A stretch of DNA of 7,796 bases from an uncultured Bacteroidales bacterium (lineage in GTDB: Bacteria > Bacteroidota > Bacteroidia > Bacteroidales > F082), in NCBI GenBank assembly GCA_937884015.1, contig CALGBV010000012.1, positions 1-7,796 on the forward strand, given 5' to 3'. Below, piece after piece: positions 1 to 6,187 of the stretch (position 1 is the first letter of the stretch; every line of letters begins with the position of its first letter). Made by a program: the position numbers and the translations under genes. The notes beneath the pieces were generated by a model. It was given only the letters and a program-made list of their open reading frames with translations, made no database searches and was not told the DNA's origin.

Positions 1-2
1 CA

Positions 3-482
3 AATAAGGAGGAGATTTATTCGGCTGTGATTGAGACAGAAATCGAGCGTCTGTCGGATAAGATGGATGAGGTGGCCTCTCGTGACATAGACCCAGAGCT
101 TAAGGTGGCAACTATGATTTACACGCACTTGAATGCTGTGAAGGAGACTGTGGTGCGCAACGGTACGCTGAGGGCTGAGTTTTTCCGCAATATATGGATG
201 GTGGAAAAGGTGAGAAAGGCTTTTGACCATGATGAGCTTGAGCTCTACCGCCGTGTGATTCAGGAGGGTTGTGAGACCGGGCAGTTTCATGTGGAGAGTA
301 TAGACTTGGTGGCTGATGTAATCCATTATTGTATCAAGGGCCTTGAGGTGCCTTATGTGTATGGTCGCCTCGGTAACGGTATGACTCTTGACGAGAGTAG
401 GCCTATTGTAATAAATATGGTTAAGCGTATGCTCGGCGTGAACACAATGAAGCGTTGGGATGTGACGAAATTTATTGAATAA
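3..482 (+). CDS. TetR/AcrR-family transcriptional regulator, 3' part only (5' end outside window)
   Basis: This is the C-terminal part of a TetR-type repressor, a cytoplasmic dimer that binds DNA with an N-terminal helix-turn-helix and senses a ligand with its C-terminal helices. The frame is already open at base 3 and reads NKEEIYSAVIETEIE. This matches the family's usual end of the DNA-binding domain (a KEE-type motif followed by the long helix 4), so the GTG at 27 is an internal valine codon and not the start. The visible 159 residues are mostly helical and fit the variable ligand-binding and dimerisation domain; the helix-turn-helix itself lies upstream. The stop is TAA at 480-482. The ligand and targets cannot be told. 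TetR regulators often control an adjacent efflux or transport operon, but here the next gene is a truncated peptidase, which gives no clue. The family call rests on the KEE motif, size and helical layout, without a database match. Confidence 0.75.
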   Translation, partial: NKEEIYSAVIETEIERLSDKMDEVASRDIDPELKVATMIYTHLNAVKETVVRNGTLRAEFFRNIWMVEKVRKAFDHDELELYRRVIQEGCETGQFHVESIDLVADVIHYCIKGLEVPYVYGRLGNGMTLDESRPIVINMVKRMLGVNTMKRWDVTKFIE

Positions 483-540
483 CTAAGTATAAATAATTGG
501 AATTTCAGCCATTGTCGTAAACCCGGAAACAGAAAGTGAT

Positions 541-1791
541 ATGTTCCAAGTTCTTGAAATGATTGGCAAGGGAAAACAAAACAAAGGCGCCGTTTGGGTT
601 GCCCGCCGCATCCCCGATGGCTATGTTTCAGGTCACGCCAACCAAGCCCGCATCACCACTTTCCCGTTGGCTTCAAGAAAATGCAAGACCAGCATCACCT
701 ACAAGAACATCGACAAGCTCTTCAAGGATGCCAACATCGATTGCGTTTATGCCGACGATGTCATCAGTTTTGCAAAGGAAAGCAAACTCTATGATGGTCC
801 TGATGCACAATTTTCATTCTCAGATGTGTATTGCCCAGCTGATTTTGGTACAGTCCGTGGCTGCGACCTGCGCGTTTGGGCCATGTTCAACAAAGTCGTT
901 GACAACATGAACGAATACTGGGACTATGCCACCGGCCGCAACATCAAGCGTGCCCAGCCCTACACGGCAGGCATGTGCCAGACCCCGGCCAACTTCCCAA
1001 CCAACCGTATGCCTCTTTGGGTGCAGCCTAAGCAGAAAGTCAGCGTGCTCGACGTGATGGACTTCATGCGCGACCATTTGGAAGGCACTGAATTAGACAT
1101 GTCGCAAGATGTCGGCGCCGGTCCGTTCCACTGCCCATATCGTTGGCGCCCAATGGATTGGGAAGTCGATGGCGTTGCTTACGTTCACGAACGCACTACT
1201 GCTACACAGCAGACCGGTTTCTCATTCGTGGCACAATGCCGTGGCTACTACCCTGCTCCACTCGGCGGCATCATTTGGTTCGGCGTTGACGATGCCGACA
1301 ACTGCGTCTACTGCCCAATGTACACCTGCATGACCGAAATCCCTGAATGTTTCAGAGTTGGCAACGGCTCAATGAGCGAATGGTCGGAGACCTCCGCTTT
1401 CTGGACTTTCAATCAGATGAGCAATTGGGCCTACACCAAATACAACTACATCCATCCTGAAATCGAAAAGGAACAATCAAAATTAGAATCCGATTGGGTG
1501 AACAACACAGTTCCGGCCATGGACAACAGAGCCAATGGTTGCAAAAACCAAAAGGAAGCCATCCGCCTGCTGACCGAATTTTCCAACAACCAAGCCACCA
1601 AACTTTGCAAGACTTGGAAAAACCTCTACCATGACCTCTTCATGAAATACATGGACGGCAACCTCAACACGGCCGTTCCTAATGAACCGAATCACAAGTA
1701 TACGCCTATCAACAGCGACCACCCGAAATACAGCGATGAATACTACCGCATCCTGATTGAAAAGACGGGCGATAAATATAAGGCTTACTAA
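541..1791 (+). CDS. C69-family dipeptidase, N-terminally truncated (probable pseudogene)
   Basis: C69 (PepD-type) dipeptidases are N-terminal-nucleophile hydrolases that cut dipeptides. Bacteroidales members are secreted proteins of roughly 550 residues with a Cys-Thr just after the signal peptide acting as nucleophile. The 416 residues here match the middle and C-terminal parts of that family: LEMIGKG, GAVWVARRIPDGYVSGHANQ, then ARITTFPL, DVISFA, GAGPFHCPYRWRPMDWEVDG, TATQQTGFSFVAQ, IIWFGVDDA, TSAFWTFN and a C-terminal KYMDGN. The signal peptide, the catalytic Cys and about 150 residues are missing. In the same frame, plausible homology continues upstream of the ATG to about base 499 (GISAIVVNPETESD), just after in-frame stops at 484 and 490, so the break lies between the TetR stop and about 499. 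ATG 541 is the first ATG of the remaining frame; no good ribosome site precedes it. The rest of the frame is intact, which suggests a recent loss or an assembly join. As it stands the product should be inactive. Confidence 0.85.
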   Translation: MFQVLEMIGKGKQNKGAVWVARRIPDGYVSGHANQARITTFPLASRKCKTSITYKNIDKLFKDANIDCVYADDVISFAKESKLYDGPDAQFSFSDVYCPADFGTVRGCDLRVWAMFNKVVDNMNEYWDYATGRNIKRAQPYTAGMCQTPANFPTNRMPLWVQPKQKVSVLDVMDFMRDHLEGTELDMSQDVGAGPFHCPYRWRPMDWEVDGVAYVHERTTATQQTGFSFVAQCRGYYPAPLGGIIWFGVDDADNCVYCPMYTCMTEIPECFRVGNGSMSEWSETSAFWTFNQMSNWAYTKYNYIHPEIEKEQSKLESDWVNNTVPAMDNRANGCKNQKEAIRLLTEFSNNQATKLCKTWKNLYHDLFMKYMDGNLNTAVPNEPNHKYTPINSDHPKYSDEYYRILIEKTGDKYKAY

Positions 1792-1829
1792 TAGCTGTAA
1801 GCTGGCTTACGCTGATTGTTTGAACTGAC

Positions 1830-1868
1830 AAATGCCCACCTCGATATGAGGTGGGCATTTTGTATTTT
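1830..1868 (+). terminator. Strong intrinsic terminator after the C69 dipeptidase
   Basis: A perfect 13-base inverted repeat (AAATGCCCACCTC at 1830-1842, GAGGTGGGCATTT at 1848-1860) encloses a 5-base loop (GATAT), and a T-rich run (TGTATTTT) follows at 1861-1868. It sits 38 bases after the dipeptidase stop. The A-rich left flank of the stem makes it potentially bidirectional, but only rightward transcription arrives here. It should isolate the next unit, so the gene at 1938 needs its own promoter. Confidence 0.9.
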
Positions 1869-1937
1869 GCGTTGCAATAAAAAAACAAAGCCTCCGTTTG
1901 TTTTTTGTTGTATTTTTACCACCAAATTTCAAATCTG

Positions 1938-2681
1938 TTGAAGCGGTTTCTCATCATAGCGTTGTTTTTGTCGTGCTGCCATTTTGCATGGGCGCAGGGC
2001 GAAGATGCCTTGCACGACGACCGCATCCATATTTTCGGTTATGTGGTTACATCCGACAGTCTTTTTCCTGTCCGTAACACACATGTCATCAGTAAGATGG
2101 CACATTGCGGGACCATCTCGAACCGCAACGGCGAGTTTTTTGTCCCGACAAAAAAAGTTGATACGCTTTGGGTGAGTTGCGTGGGTTATTCGCGAAGACT
2201 GATTCCCGTCGATTCAACAATGGCTGGAAATGACACTTTGTTGATTCGTCTCACACACGACACCATCACCCTGAAAGAAGTCAACATTAAGCCGTATTAC
2301 GACTACAACACCTTTAAGGAAATGGTCATCAACATGCCGACCATCCCCTTGCCGCGCGAAATTCAGCGTCTGAACGAAGACCTCAACGATTACTGGACAC
2401 GACATCCGAAAGTGAACAACAACGGAATGCCGACCGTTACGGCCAGTCCGCTGCAGTTCCTTTACGACAAATACAACGCAAAAGCCCGTCGGCAGGCACG
2501 CATTCTGCGCAACAGGCGCATGTTCAACGAAGTGCTGAGAGAACAAGGCCGAACCGATGAACTCTTGCCCGACTCGTTGGATTATTCCGTCGATTACCGA
2601 ATCTATGATTTTGGCGATGAGGAAGACAAGAAGCCCGAGAAAAAGAAATCGGAAAAGAAATACATACGCTTAGGAGAATAG
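1938..2681 (+). CDS. Secreted protein with carboxypeptidase-regulatory-like (CarboxypepD_reg-like) domain
   Basis: This exported protein of about 247 residues has no known enzymatic function. TTG at 1938 is chosen as the start because it begins a textbook signal peptide: MKRF, a hydrophobic core LIIALFLSCC, then a probable signal-peptidase site after HFAWAQ. Starting at the earlier TTG (1905) would add 11 residues ahead of this peptide, and no in-frame ATG is suitably placed. Residues about 30-110 (IFGYVVTSDSLFPVRNTHV, then GTISNRNGEFFV, then DTLWVSCVGY) match the beta-sandwich CarboxypepD_reg-like fold that Bacteroidota use in TonB receptors and surface proteins; here it stands alone with no barrel. 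The C-terminal part is hydrophilic, rich in Arg and Asn (ARRQARILRNRRMFNEVL), and ends in a Lys/Glu/Asp-rich tail. The stop TAG lies 3 bases before comF, so the two are probably co-transcribed. The domain call is fairly sure; the role is unknown. Confidence 0.7.
   Translation: MKRFLIIALFLSCCHFAWAQGEDALHDDRIHIFGYVVTSDSLFPVRNTHVISKMAHCGTISNRNGEFFVPTKKVDTLWVSCVGYSRRLIPVDSTMAGNDTLLIRLTHDTITLKEVNIKPYYDYNTFKEMVINMPTIPLPREIQRLNEDLNDYWTRHPKVNNNGMPTVTASPLQFLYDKYNAKARRQARILRNRRMFNEVLREQGRTDELLPDSLDYSVDYRIYDFGDEEDKKPEKKKSEKKYIRLGE
2672..2676 (+). promoter_or_regulatory. Shine-Dalgarno-like site of comF
   Basis: AGGAG lies 8 bases upstream of ATG 2685, within the last codons of the preceding gene. A clear Shine-Dalgarno is unusual for this phylum and supports ATG 2685 as the start and coupled translation with the preceding gene. 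Confidence 0.5.
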
Positions 2682-2684
2682 ACT

Positions 2685-3383
2685 ATGAAATTCCGCGAAT
2701 GGCTCGATTGCATCATCAACCTTTTCTATCCGCGCGTATGTGCGGCTTGCGGCGATGCCTTGCTGAAAGACGAGGAGACCGTCTGCCTGAAATGCCGTTA
2801 TCTATTGCCCAAGACAGGCTACGAAAAGAACCCAGAAAACCCTTTAGCACAAGGTTTTTATGGCCGCGTGAAATTTCATGCCGTCACGGCGTGTTTCTTT
2901 TTCGCCAAGCAAGGCAAGGTGCAGCATCTGATTCACGAACTGAAATACAAAAGCAACTGGGAAGCCGGCGTTTTCCTTGGCCAGCAGTTGGGCGAAAGCA
3001 TCAAGGATGCACCGCTTTTCCAAGGCATCGATTATCTCGTGCCCGTTCCCTTACACCCGAAACGCGAGAAGAAACGCGGCTACAACCAGAGTATGATGAT
3101 AGCCCGCGGCATCTCAGAAATCACCAACATTCCCATTGGCGACAAATACCTGGTTCGTGTGGTGAACACCTCAACCCAAACAAAAAAATCGAAGGAAGAA
3201 CGTTTTCAGAATGTGAAAGACATTTTCCAGGTCTGCCACGCCGAAGAACTGCAAGGCAAGCACATTTTATTAATCGACGACGTGCTGACCACGGGCGCCA
3301 CGCTTGAATCGTGCGCACACAAATTTGAAAACATTCCAGGCATCACTATTAGCGCGGCTACGGCGGCTTGCGCAGGAAATTGA
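2685..3383 (+). CDS. comF: ComF family protein (phosphoribosyltransferase-like)
   Basis: ComF proteins (GntX/ComFC type) are needed for uptake or processing of transforming DNA in competent bacteria and carry a phosphoribosyltransferase fold; the exact reaction is not settled. This copy is complete at 232 residues, the normal length. It has an N-terminal zinc-ribbon with Cys19, Cys22, Cys34 and Cys37 (CAACGD and CLKC), the conserved segment DYLVPVPLHPKREKKRGYNQ at about 116-135, ERFQNV near 172-177, and the PRPP-binding loop ILLIDDVLTTGAT at 194-206 with the Asp-Asp pair. ATG 2685 follows AGGAG and starts 3 bases after the preceding stop. The gene ends 19 bases short of the stop of the convergent lipoprotein gene, with no clear terminator between them, so transcripts may overlap. 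Its presence does not by itself prove the organism is competent, since ComF is near-universal in Bacteroidota. Confidence 0.93.
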   Translation: MKFREWLDCIINLFYPRVCAACGDALLKDEETVCLKCRYLLPKTGYEKNPENPLAQGFYGRVKFHAVTACFFFAKQGKVQHLIHELKYKSNWEAGVFLGQQLGESIKDAPLFQGIDYLVPVPLHPKREKKRGYNQSMMIARGISEITNIPIGDKYLVRVVNTSTQTKKSKEERFQNVKDIFQVCHAEELQGKHILLIDDVLTTGATLESCAHKFENIPGITISAATAACAGN

Positions 3384-3387
3384 TGAT

Positions 3388-3406
3388 TTGCACGCAACGT
3401 CTCTAC
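3388..3406. repeat. Half-copy of a GTAGAGACG-type palindromic repeat in the convergent intergenic space
   Basis: TTGCACGCAACGTCTCTAC contains a small palindrome (TTGC-AC-GCAA, 3388-3397) followed by CGTCTCTAC (3398-3406). Read on the minus strand the latter is GTAGAGACG, identical to the outer arm of the full palindrome at 7704-7712. The matching second arm is absent on the comF side, so this looks like a decayed or partial copy. The TAG in GTAGAGACG is the stop codon of the lipoprotein gene (3403-3405). Confidence 0.45.
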
Positions 3407-3627
3407 TTTTCCGTGTGTGTATCCGAGTGCGTGGACTTGATTAGCCGTATCTGAAAGCGATGCTCCTCGTCCATTGCCGCCGTGTCTTTAGGAGCCGGAA
3501 TTTGGATTTCCGCCTCCTTTGGTGCGGAAGGCTGACTGCGGTTCTCTTCCTGACATCCCGCCAGCAGCAGGGCGGCGATAGCCGCCGCTGCTGCCGAAAG
3601 GGTAAGCTTGATTGCTGTCTTTTTCAT
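3403..3627 (-). CDS. Small putative lipoprotein
   Basis: This 74-residue protein has a lipoprotein signal peptide: MKKT, an Ala/Leu-rich hydrophobic stretch, and the lipobox LLAGC with Cys25 as the lipidated residue. The mature part is only 50 residues, hydrophilic and Pro/Glu/Lys-rich (APKEAEIQIPAPKDTAAMDE), with no recognised domain. Just after Cys come Q-E-E-N; acidic residues here resemble the surface-export signals described for Bacteroidota lipoproteins, so surface display is possible but inferred. ATG 3627 is chosen because its first bases overlap the stop of the preceding T9SS gene as ATGA (3624-3627), which implies translational coupling and a joint role. A start further upstream would put eight polar residues ahead of the signal peptide. 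The stop TAG falls inside a repeat half-site, so the C-terminus may be a secondary truncation. No homolog is recognised. Confidence 0.65.
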   Translation of the reverse strand: MKKTAIKLTLSAAAAAIAALLLAGCQEENRSQPSAPKEAEIQIPAPKDTAAMDEEHRFQIRLIKSTHSDTHTEK

Positions 3628-5276
3628 CGCTTGACGATTTTCTGCACGCACATCCTTCCCTCCATATCCCTCACTTTGACAAAATAGACTCCCGCTGGCA
3701 GTTCGTTCATGTCTATGGTGATGTTGGCTACATTTTCGCCCAGCTTGGAGGCGACAAGTTCGCCTAACAGACTGAAAACATCGGCACTTTGCAGCTTCTC
3801 TCCATTGACCACAAGATAGTTGCTTGTGGGGTTGGGATACACCTTAACCGTAAAAGGCACCACTTTTGGCTGTTCCTCTATGCCCGTCGGGTCGTCGTAG
3901 TTGAAGATGTCGGTGATGTGGAGGACCCAGTAGGAATCGTAGCCGCACAGGCGGTTGTCCCAGTTGGTGCAGCTGAAATCGCCTTCATAGCCTTCCGCTG
4001 GCGGATGGGCCGTGCCAAGAATGGTATATTCCGTATCGCTGAGCTTCACTACGTCTTCTAAATACATATCTCTTGACATTTTTGTTCCTATTGCCCTTTC
4101 CCATATAAGATTGCCATTAGCATCCGTACGGAACACCCATAACTTTGAATAAACATATTCTTGCCATGACCAGTGCAGATTCTGTGCGCTTTGTGCATCG
4201 CCGTCGATGGATTCTGTGGTTCCAAAGATAGTGAAACCTCCATCTTCGTTCTGGAAGGCCTTAGTGGGGTACTCATCACCCGTTCCGCCATAACAGCGGC
4301 TCCAAATGATGTTGCCGTCTGCATCGGTACGAATGAGCCAGCAATCTGCCGTTTGGCGCAAATAGGGCAAATTATTATAGTAACCCAAATGATACTCCGC
4401 ACCTTCAGCATCCCTGTCATCCGATTGTGTACAACAAATCAATAATAATCCATCTTCAAGTTCCAACACTTTTTTTAAGAGGTCAGGTTTTGATCCTCCA
4501 TAGCAATGGCTCCACAGCAGATTACCATTGGCATCCAACTTGGTGAAAATACAGTCATATTCGTCCGTTGAGGGTATTTGGCAGATGGGAATGGATCCTA
4601 TATAGCCAGGGCAGCCAGCCATGGCAACATAGCAACCTCCATCTGAAGCTAAAGTGAAAGAATTTGCTATCTCATATCCATCAGTACCTAGGGTGGTTTC
4701 CCATTCAAGATTACCAAGGCTGTCTGTTTTTACCACCCAGGCATCATCCATTCCATAGTAGTTGCTTATATCCCCGCCAGACCATTGGGTGGTCGTTGAT
4801 GCTATCACACCTCCATCAGGAGTGCCTATTCCCATCGTATAGTCCCAAAAAGCCTTATTCTTATCGCCAAACAATCTTTCCCATATAACATTGCCATCAG
4901 CATCCATTTTTTTTATTCCTAATTGCTGTTTTCCCAATTCATTAGCAGGACGTCCTATTGCATAGTAAAACTCGTTATCAAAAGCTTTAAAAAAATCCCC
5001 TGTTTGTTTGGCACAACAGCCAAGGTCAATTTCTTTCACAAGGTTTCCTTCATCATTAATCTCAATTGCCCATGAATAAGTTGGGACTGGAATCGTCACC
5101 ATTCCGCTTTGCTCTTTAACCTGGCCAGTTACCCAATAGCCCCCATCCTTTTTAGCAATTCCACACCCGTAATCATATCCTATACTTCCATAACACTGCT
5201 GCCAGTCTATTCGAATTTGAGAAGTTAAATTGGACAAGGAAAAGGAGAAACACAACAAAAACAATATCCGTTTCAT
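3624..5276 (-). CDS. Secreted T9SS type A sorting domain protein with about seven propeller-like repeats
   Basis: This 550-residue protein is probably exported by Sec and then delivered to the cell surface or medium by the type IX system. ATG 5276 begins the signal peptide MKRILFLLCFSFSLSNLTSQ; the frame stays open upstream but with no signal-like sequence. The body holds about seven repeats of the form GN-(L/I)-x-W-x4-GG ... DGG-x4-G, starting near residues 25, 79, 130, 190, 253, 323 and 390 (for example GNLLWSHCYGG, GNIIWSRCYGG). Number and spacing (50-70 residues) fit a seven-bladed beta-propeller, inferred from pattern alone. Residues about 478-550 are the type A sorting domain: VYPNPTSNYLVV, a central SLLGELV strand, ELPAGVYFVKV and a basic end QKIVKR. 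No catalytic motif was seen, so a binding or adhesive surface role is the best guess. It lies 61 bases downstream of a smaller T9SS gene and overlaps the lipoprotein start by ATGA. Confidence 0.85.
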   Translation of the reverse strand: MKRILFLLCFSFSLSNLTSQIRIDWQQCYGSIGYDYGCGIAKKDGGYWVTGQVKEQSGMVTIPVPTYSWAIEINDEGNLVKEIDLGCCAKQTGDFFKAFDNEFYYAIGRPANELGKQQLGIKKMDADGNVIWERLFGDKNKAFWDYTMGIGTPDGGVIASTTTQWSGGDISNYYGMDDAWVVKTDSLGNLEWETTLGTDGYEIANSFTLASDGGCYVAMAGCPGYIGSIPICQIPSTDEYDCIFTKLDANGNLLWSHCYGGSKPDLLKKVLELEDGLLLICCTQSDDRDAEGAEYHLGYYNNLPYLRQTADCWLIRTDADGNIIWSRCYGGTGDEYPTKAFQNEDGGFTIFGTTESIDGDAQSAQNLHWSWQEYVYSKLWVFRTDANGNLIWERAIGTKMSRDMYLEDVVKLSDTEYTILGTAHPPAEGYEGDFSCTNWDNRLCGYDSYWVLHITDIFNYDDPTGIEEQPKVVPFTVKVYPNPTSNYLVVNGEKLQSADVFSLLGELVASKLGENVANITIDMNELPAGVYFVKVRDMEGRMCVQKIVKR

Positions 5277-5291
5277 AGCATAAAGAATTAA

Positions 5292-5325
5292 GCAGCAACC
5301 GCCTTGCTGCCAAAGCGGTTGCTGC
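5292..5325 (-). terminator. Hairpin between the two T9SS genes (terminator or attenuator)
   Basis: A perfect 11-base inverted repeat (GCAGCAACCGC at 5292-5302, GCGGTTGCTGC at 5315-5325) encloses a 12-base loop. Read leftward it starts 12 bases after the stop of the small T9SS gene and is followed by TTAATTCTTT, a weak T-tract. Only 15 bases separate it from ATG 5276, so the next gene cannot have a promoter wholly after it. It may therefore be a leaky terminator, an attenuator, or an mRNA-stabilising 3' end. Confidence 0.65.
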
Positions 5326-5355
5326 AAAATTAGACAATTATTGAGTAATCACAAT
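5325..5355 (-). promoter_or_regulatory. Candidate Bacteroidota-type promoter for the large T9SS gene
   Basis: On the minus strand TAATTTTG (5332-5325) matches the -7 consensus TAnnTTTG exactly. A 19-base spacer separates it from ATTG (5355-5352), which matches three of the four bases of the -33 TTTG. It overlaps the stop codon and last codons of the small T9SS gene. The predicted transcription start, about 5320, falls inside the first arm of the adjacent hairpin, so transcripts from here would lack that hairpin. Confidence 0.45.
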
Positions 5356-5949
5356 CTTTTGTGTCTGGAAATATTCGCCACAAGCTATTGTGCAAGTATA
5401 TACACCACTTGCAAATTCGCGCAAATCAAGAACCTTTTGGCCTTGGTGGCCGCTAAGATTGTAGGAAGCGACTTTAACGCCGAGGGCATTAGTAAGCGTA
5501 AGGATAGTCTTTTCGGCATCACCAGGCAGGGTGTAATCTATAGCTACCCATGTTGTGGCAGGGTTAGGCTTGGCAGAAACCGACAGGCCCATGGCCTTGC
5601 TCAAATCTTCCTGAGTATAGCCTTGCGAAGCACCTCTAACAGGGGCCTGGAAATCCAATTCGGGACATTCGTCAAAATGATAGCGTTCATTGGTAGCTTC
5701 GAGCAACGACTGCGCCATGTATTGTGGCAGTCCTGTGCCATTGAAAGCAATGTCTTCCACATCTTCAGTCTCGCTTTCCGTAAGTTGGCGAATACTTTCG
5801 CCTTTATTCGTGCAAGGGTGTCCAGCTTTCTTTTGAAGAATCATTATTGACTCGTCTTGCTTTGTTCCTTCAGCACCATGTGCGAAACCCATAGCTGCCG
5901 ACGAGACGAACAGCATGAGCATCAGAACGGTTTTGAATGTTTTTGTCAT
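5338..5949 (-). CDS. Small secreted protein with C-terminal T9SS type A sorting domain
   Basis: This 203-residue protein is probably a type IX secretion substrate. ATG 5949 begins a clean signal peptide (MTKTFKTVLMLMLFVSSAAM, cleavage likely near GFAHG-AEG); the frame upstream of it encodes non-signal sequence and runs through the promoter candidate. Residues about 122-203 form the sorting domain: SVSAKPNPATTWVAIDYTLP, then TLTNALGVKVASYNL, GQKVLDLREFASGVYTCTI and the end QKIVITQ. Only about 95 residues remain for cargo; they are acidic, have two Cys (C46, C95), and show no recognised domain. The segment before the sorting domain resembles the tails of much larger Bacteroidales surface proteins, so this may be a minimal or reduced form of such a protein. 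It is first in a likely leftward unit with the large T9SS gene and the lipoprotein. Sorting-domain call is firm; function unknown. Confidence 0.8.
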   Translation of the reverse strand: MTKTFKTVLMLMLFVSSAAMGFAHGAEGTKQDESIMILQKKAGHPCTNKGESIRQLTESETEDVEDIAFNGTGLPQYMAQSLLEATNERYHFDECPELDFQAPVRGASQGYTQEDLSKAMGLSVSAKPNPATTWVAIDYTLPGDAEKTILTLTNALGVKVASYNLSGHQGQKVLDLREFASGVYTCTIACGEYFQTQKIVITQ

Positions 5950-5977
5950 ATCGCTTTTTGTTTGAGATTTGCATCGG

Positions 5978-5985
5978 CAAAAGTA
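5978..5985 (-). promoter_or_regulatory. Candidate -7 promoter element of the small T9SS gene
   Basis: On the minus strand TACTTTTG matches TAnnTTTG exactly, 28 bases upstream of ATG 5949, giving a predicted leader of about 20-25 bases. No good TTTG -33 element lies at the usual 19-21 base spacing, which suggests dependence on an activator; phased direct repeats lie just upstream (6009-6048). Confidence 0.5.
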
Positions 5986-6008
5986 GAATCGCAAAACAAA
6001 AACGCTGG

Positions 6009-6048
6009 TGGACAAATGATGGAAAGTTGATGGAAATTGTTGGACAAA
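6009..6048. repeat. Phased direct repeats in A-B-B-A order upstream of a promoter candidate
   Basis: TGGACAAA occurs at 6009-6016 and again at 6041-6048. Between them TGATGGAAA occurs at 6017-6025 and 6028-6036. The inner pair has an 11-base period and the outer pair a 32-base period, about one and three helical turns, so all copies face the same side of the DNA. The block lies at about -37 to -76 relative to the start predicted from the -7 element at 5978-5985, the usual place for an activator site. Operator function is inferred. Confidence 0.4.
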
Positions 6049-6074
6049 ACGACAATTATGATATATATGATTAA

Positions 6075-6109
6075 AAATCAATTATTTATTATTTCACAAC
6101 AATTGATTT
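6075..6109 (-). terminator. Weak AT-rich hairpin downstream of the TPR regulator gene
   Basis: A 9-base inverted repeat (AAATCAATT at 6075-6083, AATTGATTT at 6101-6109) has a 17-base loop. Read leftward it ends in a T-run (GATTTTTAATC). It lies about 80 bases after the regulator stop. The low G+C makes it a weak terminator at best; no better one was seen in 6050-6187, so read-through into the T9SS genes is possible. Confidence 0.25.
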
Positions 6110-6187
6110 CTAATTATTTGGACGCCGTCTGACAAGACTTTTGGACATCAAAAAAATCAAGAAAACGAACTTCAATGGCAGTTTTCC

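Noticed and set aside
27..29. GTG at 27 as the start of the TetR-like gene
   Set aside because: The frame is open upstream to the window edge and encodes NKEEIYSA, a typical end of the TetR DNA-binding domain, so the codon is internal.
1911..1918. TATTTTTA as the -7 promoter of the gene at 1938
   Set aside because: It matches TAnnTTTG at all but one of the fixed positions, and no TTTG lies at 19-21 bases. It is possible, since the gene needs a promoter after the terminator, but too weak to list.
2699..3307. Long open frame in a second forward frame over comF
   Set aside because: It overlaps the unmistakable comF frame, and its Arg/His-rich translation has no family features; it is a shadow.
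3624..5276. The repeats of the large T9SS gene as a DNA repeat array or CRISPR
   Set aside because: The repetition is at protein level only and degenerate in DNA; there are no identical repeats with uniform spacers.
5341..5850. 169-codon open frame on the plus strand
   Set aside because: It is antisense to the small T9SS gene, which has a signal peptide and a sorting domain; the plus-strand product resembles nothing.
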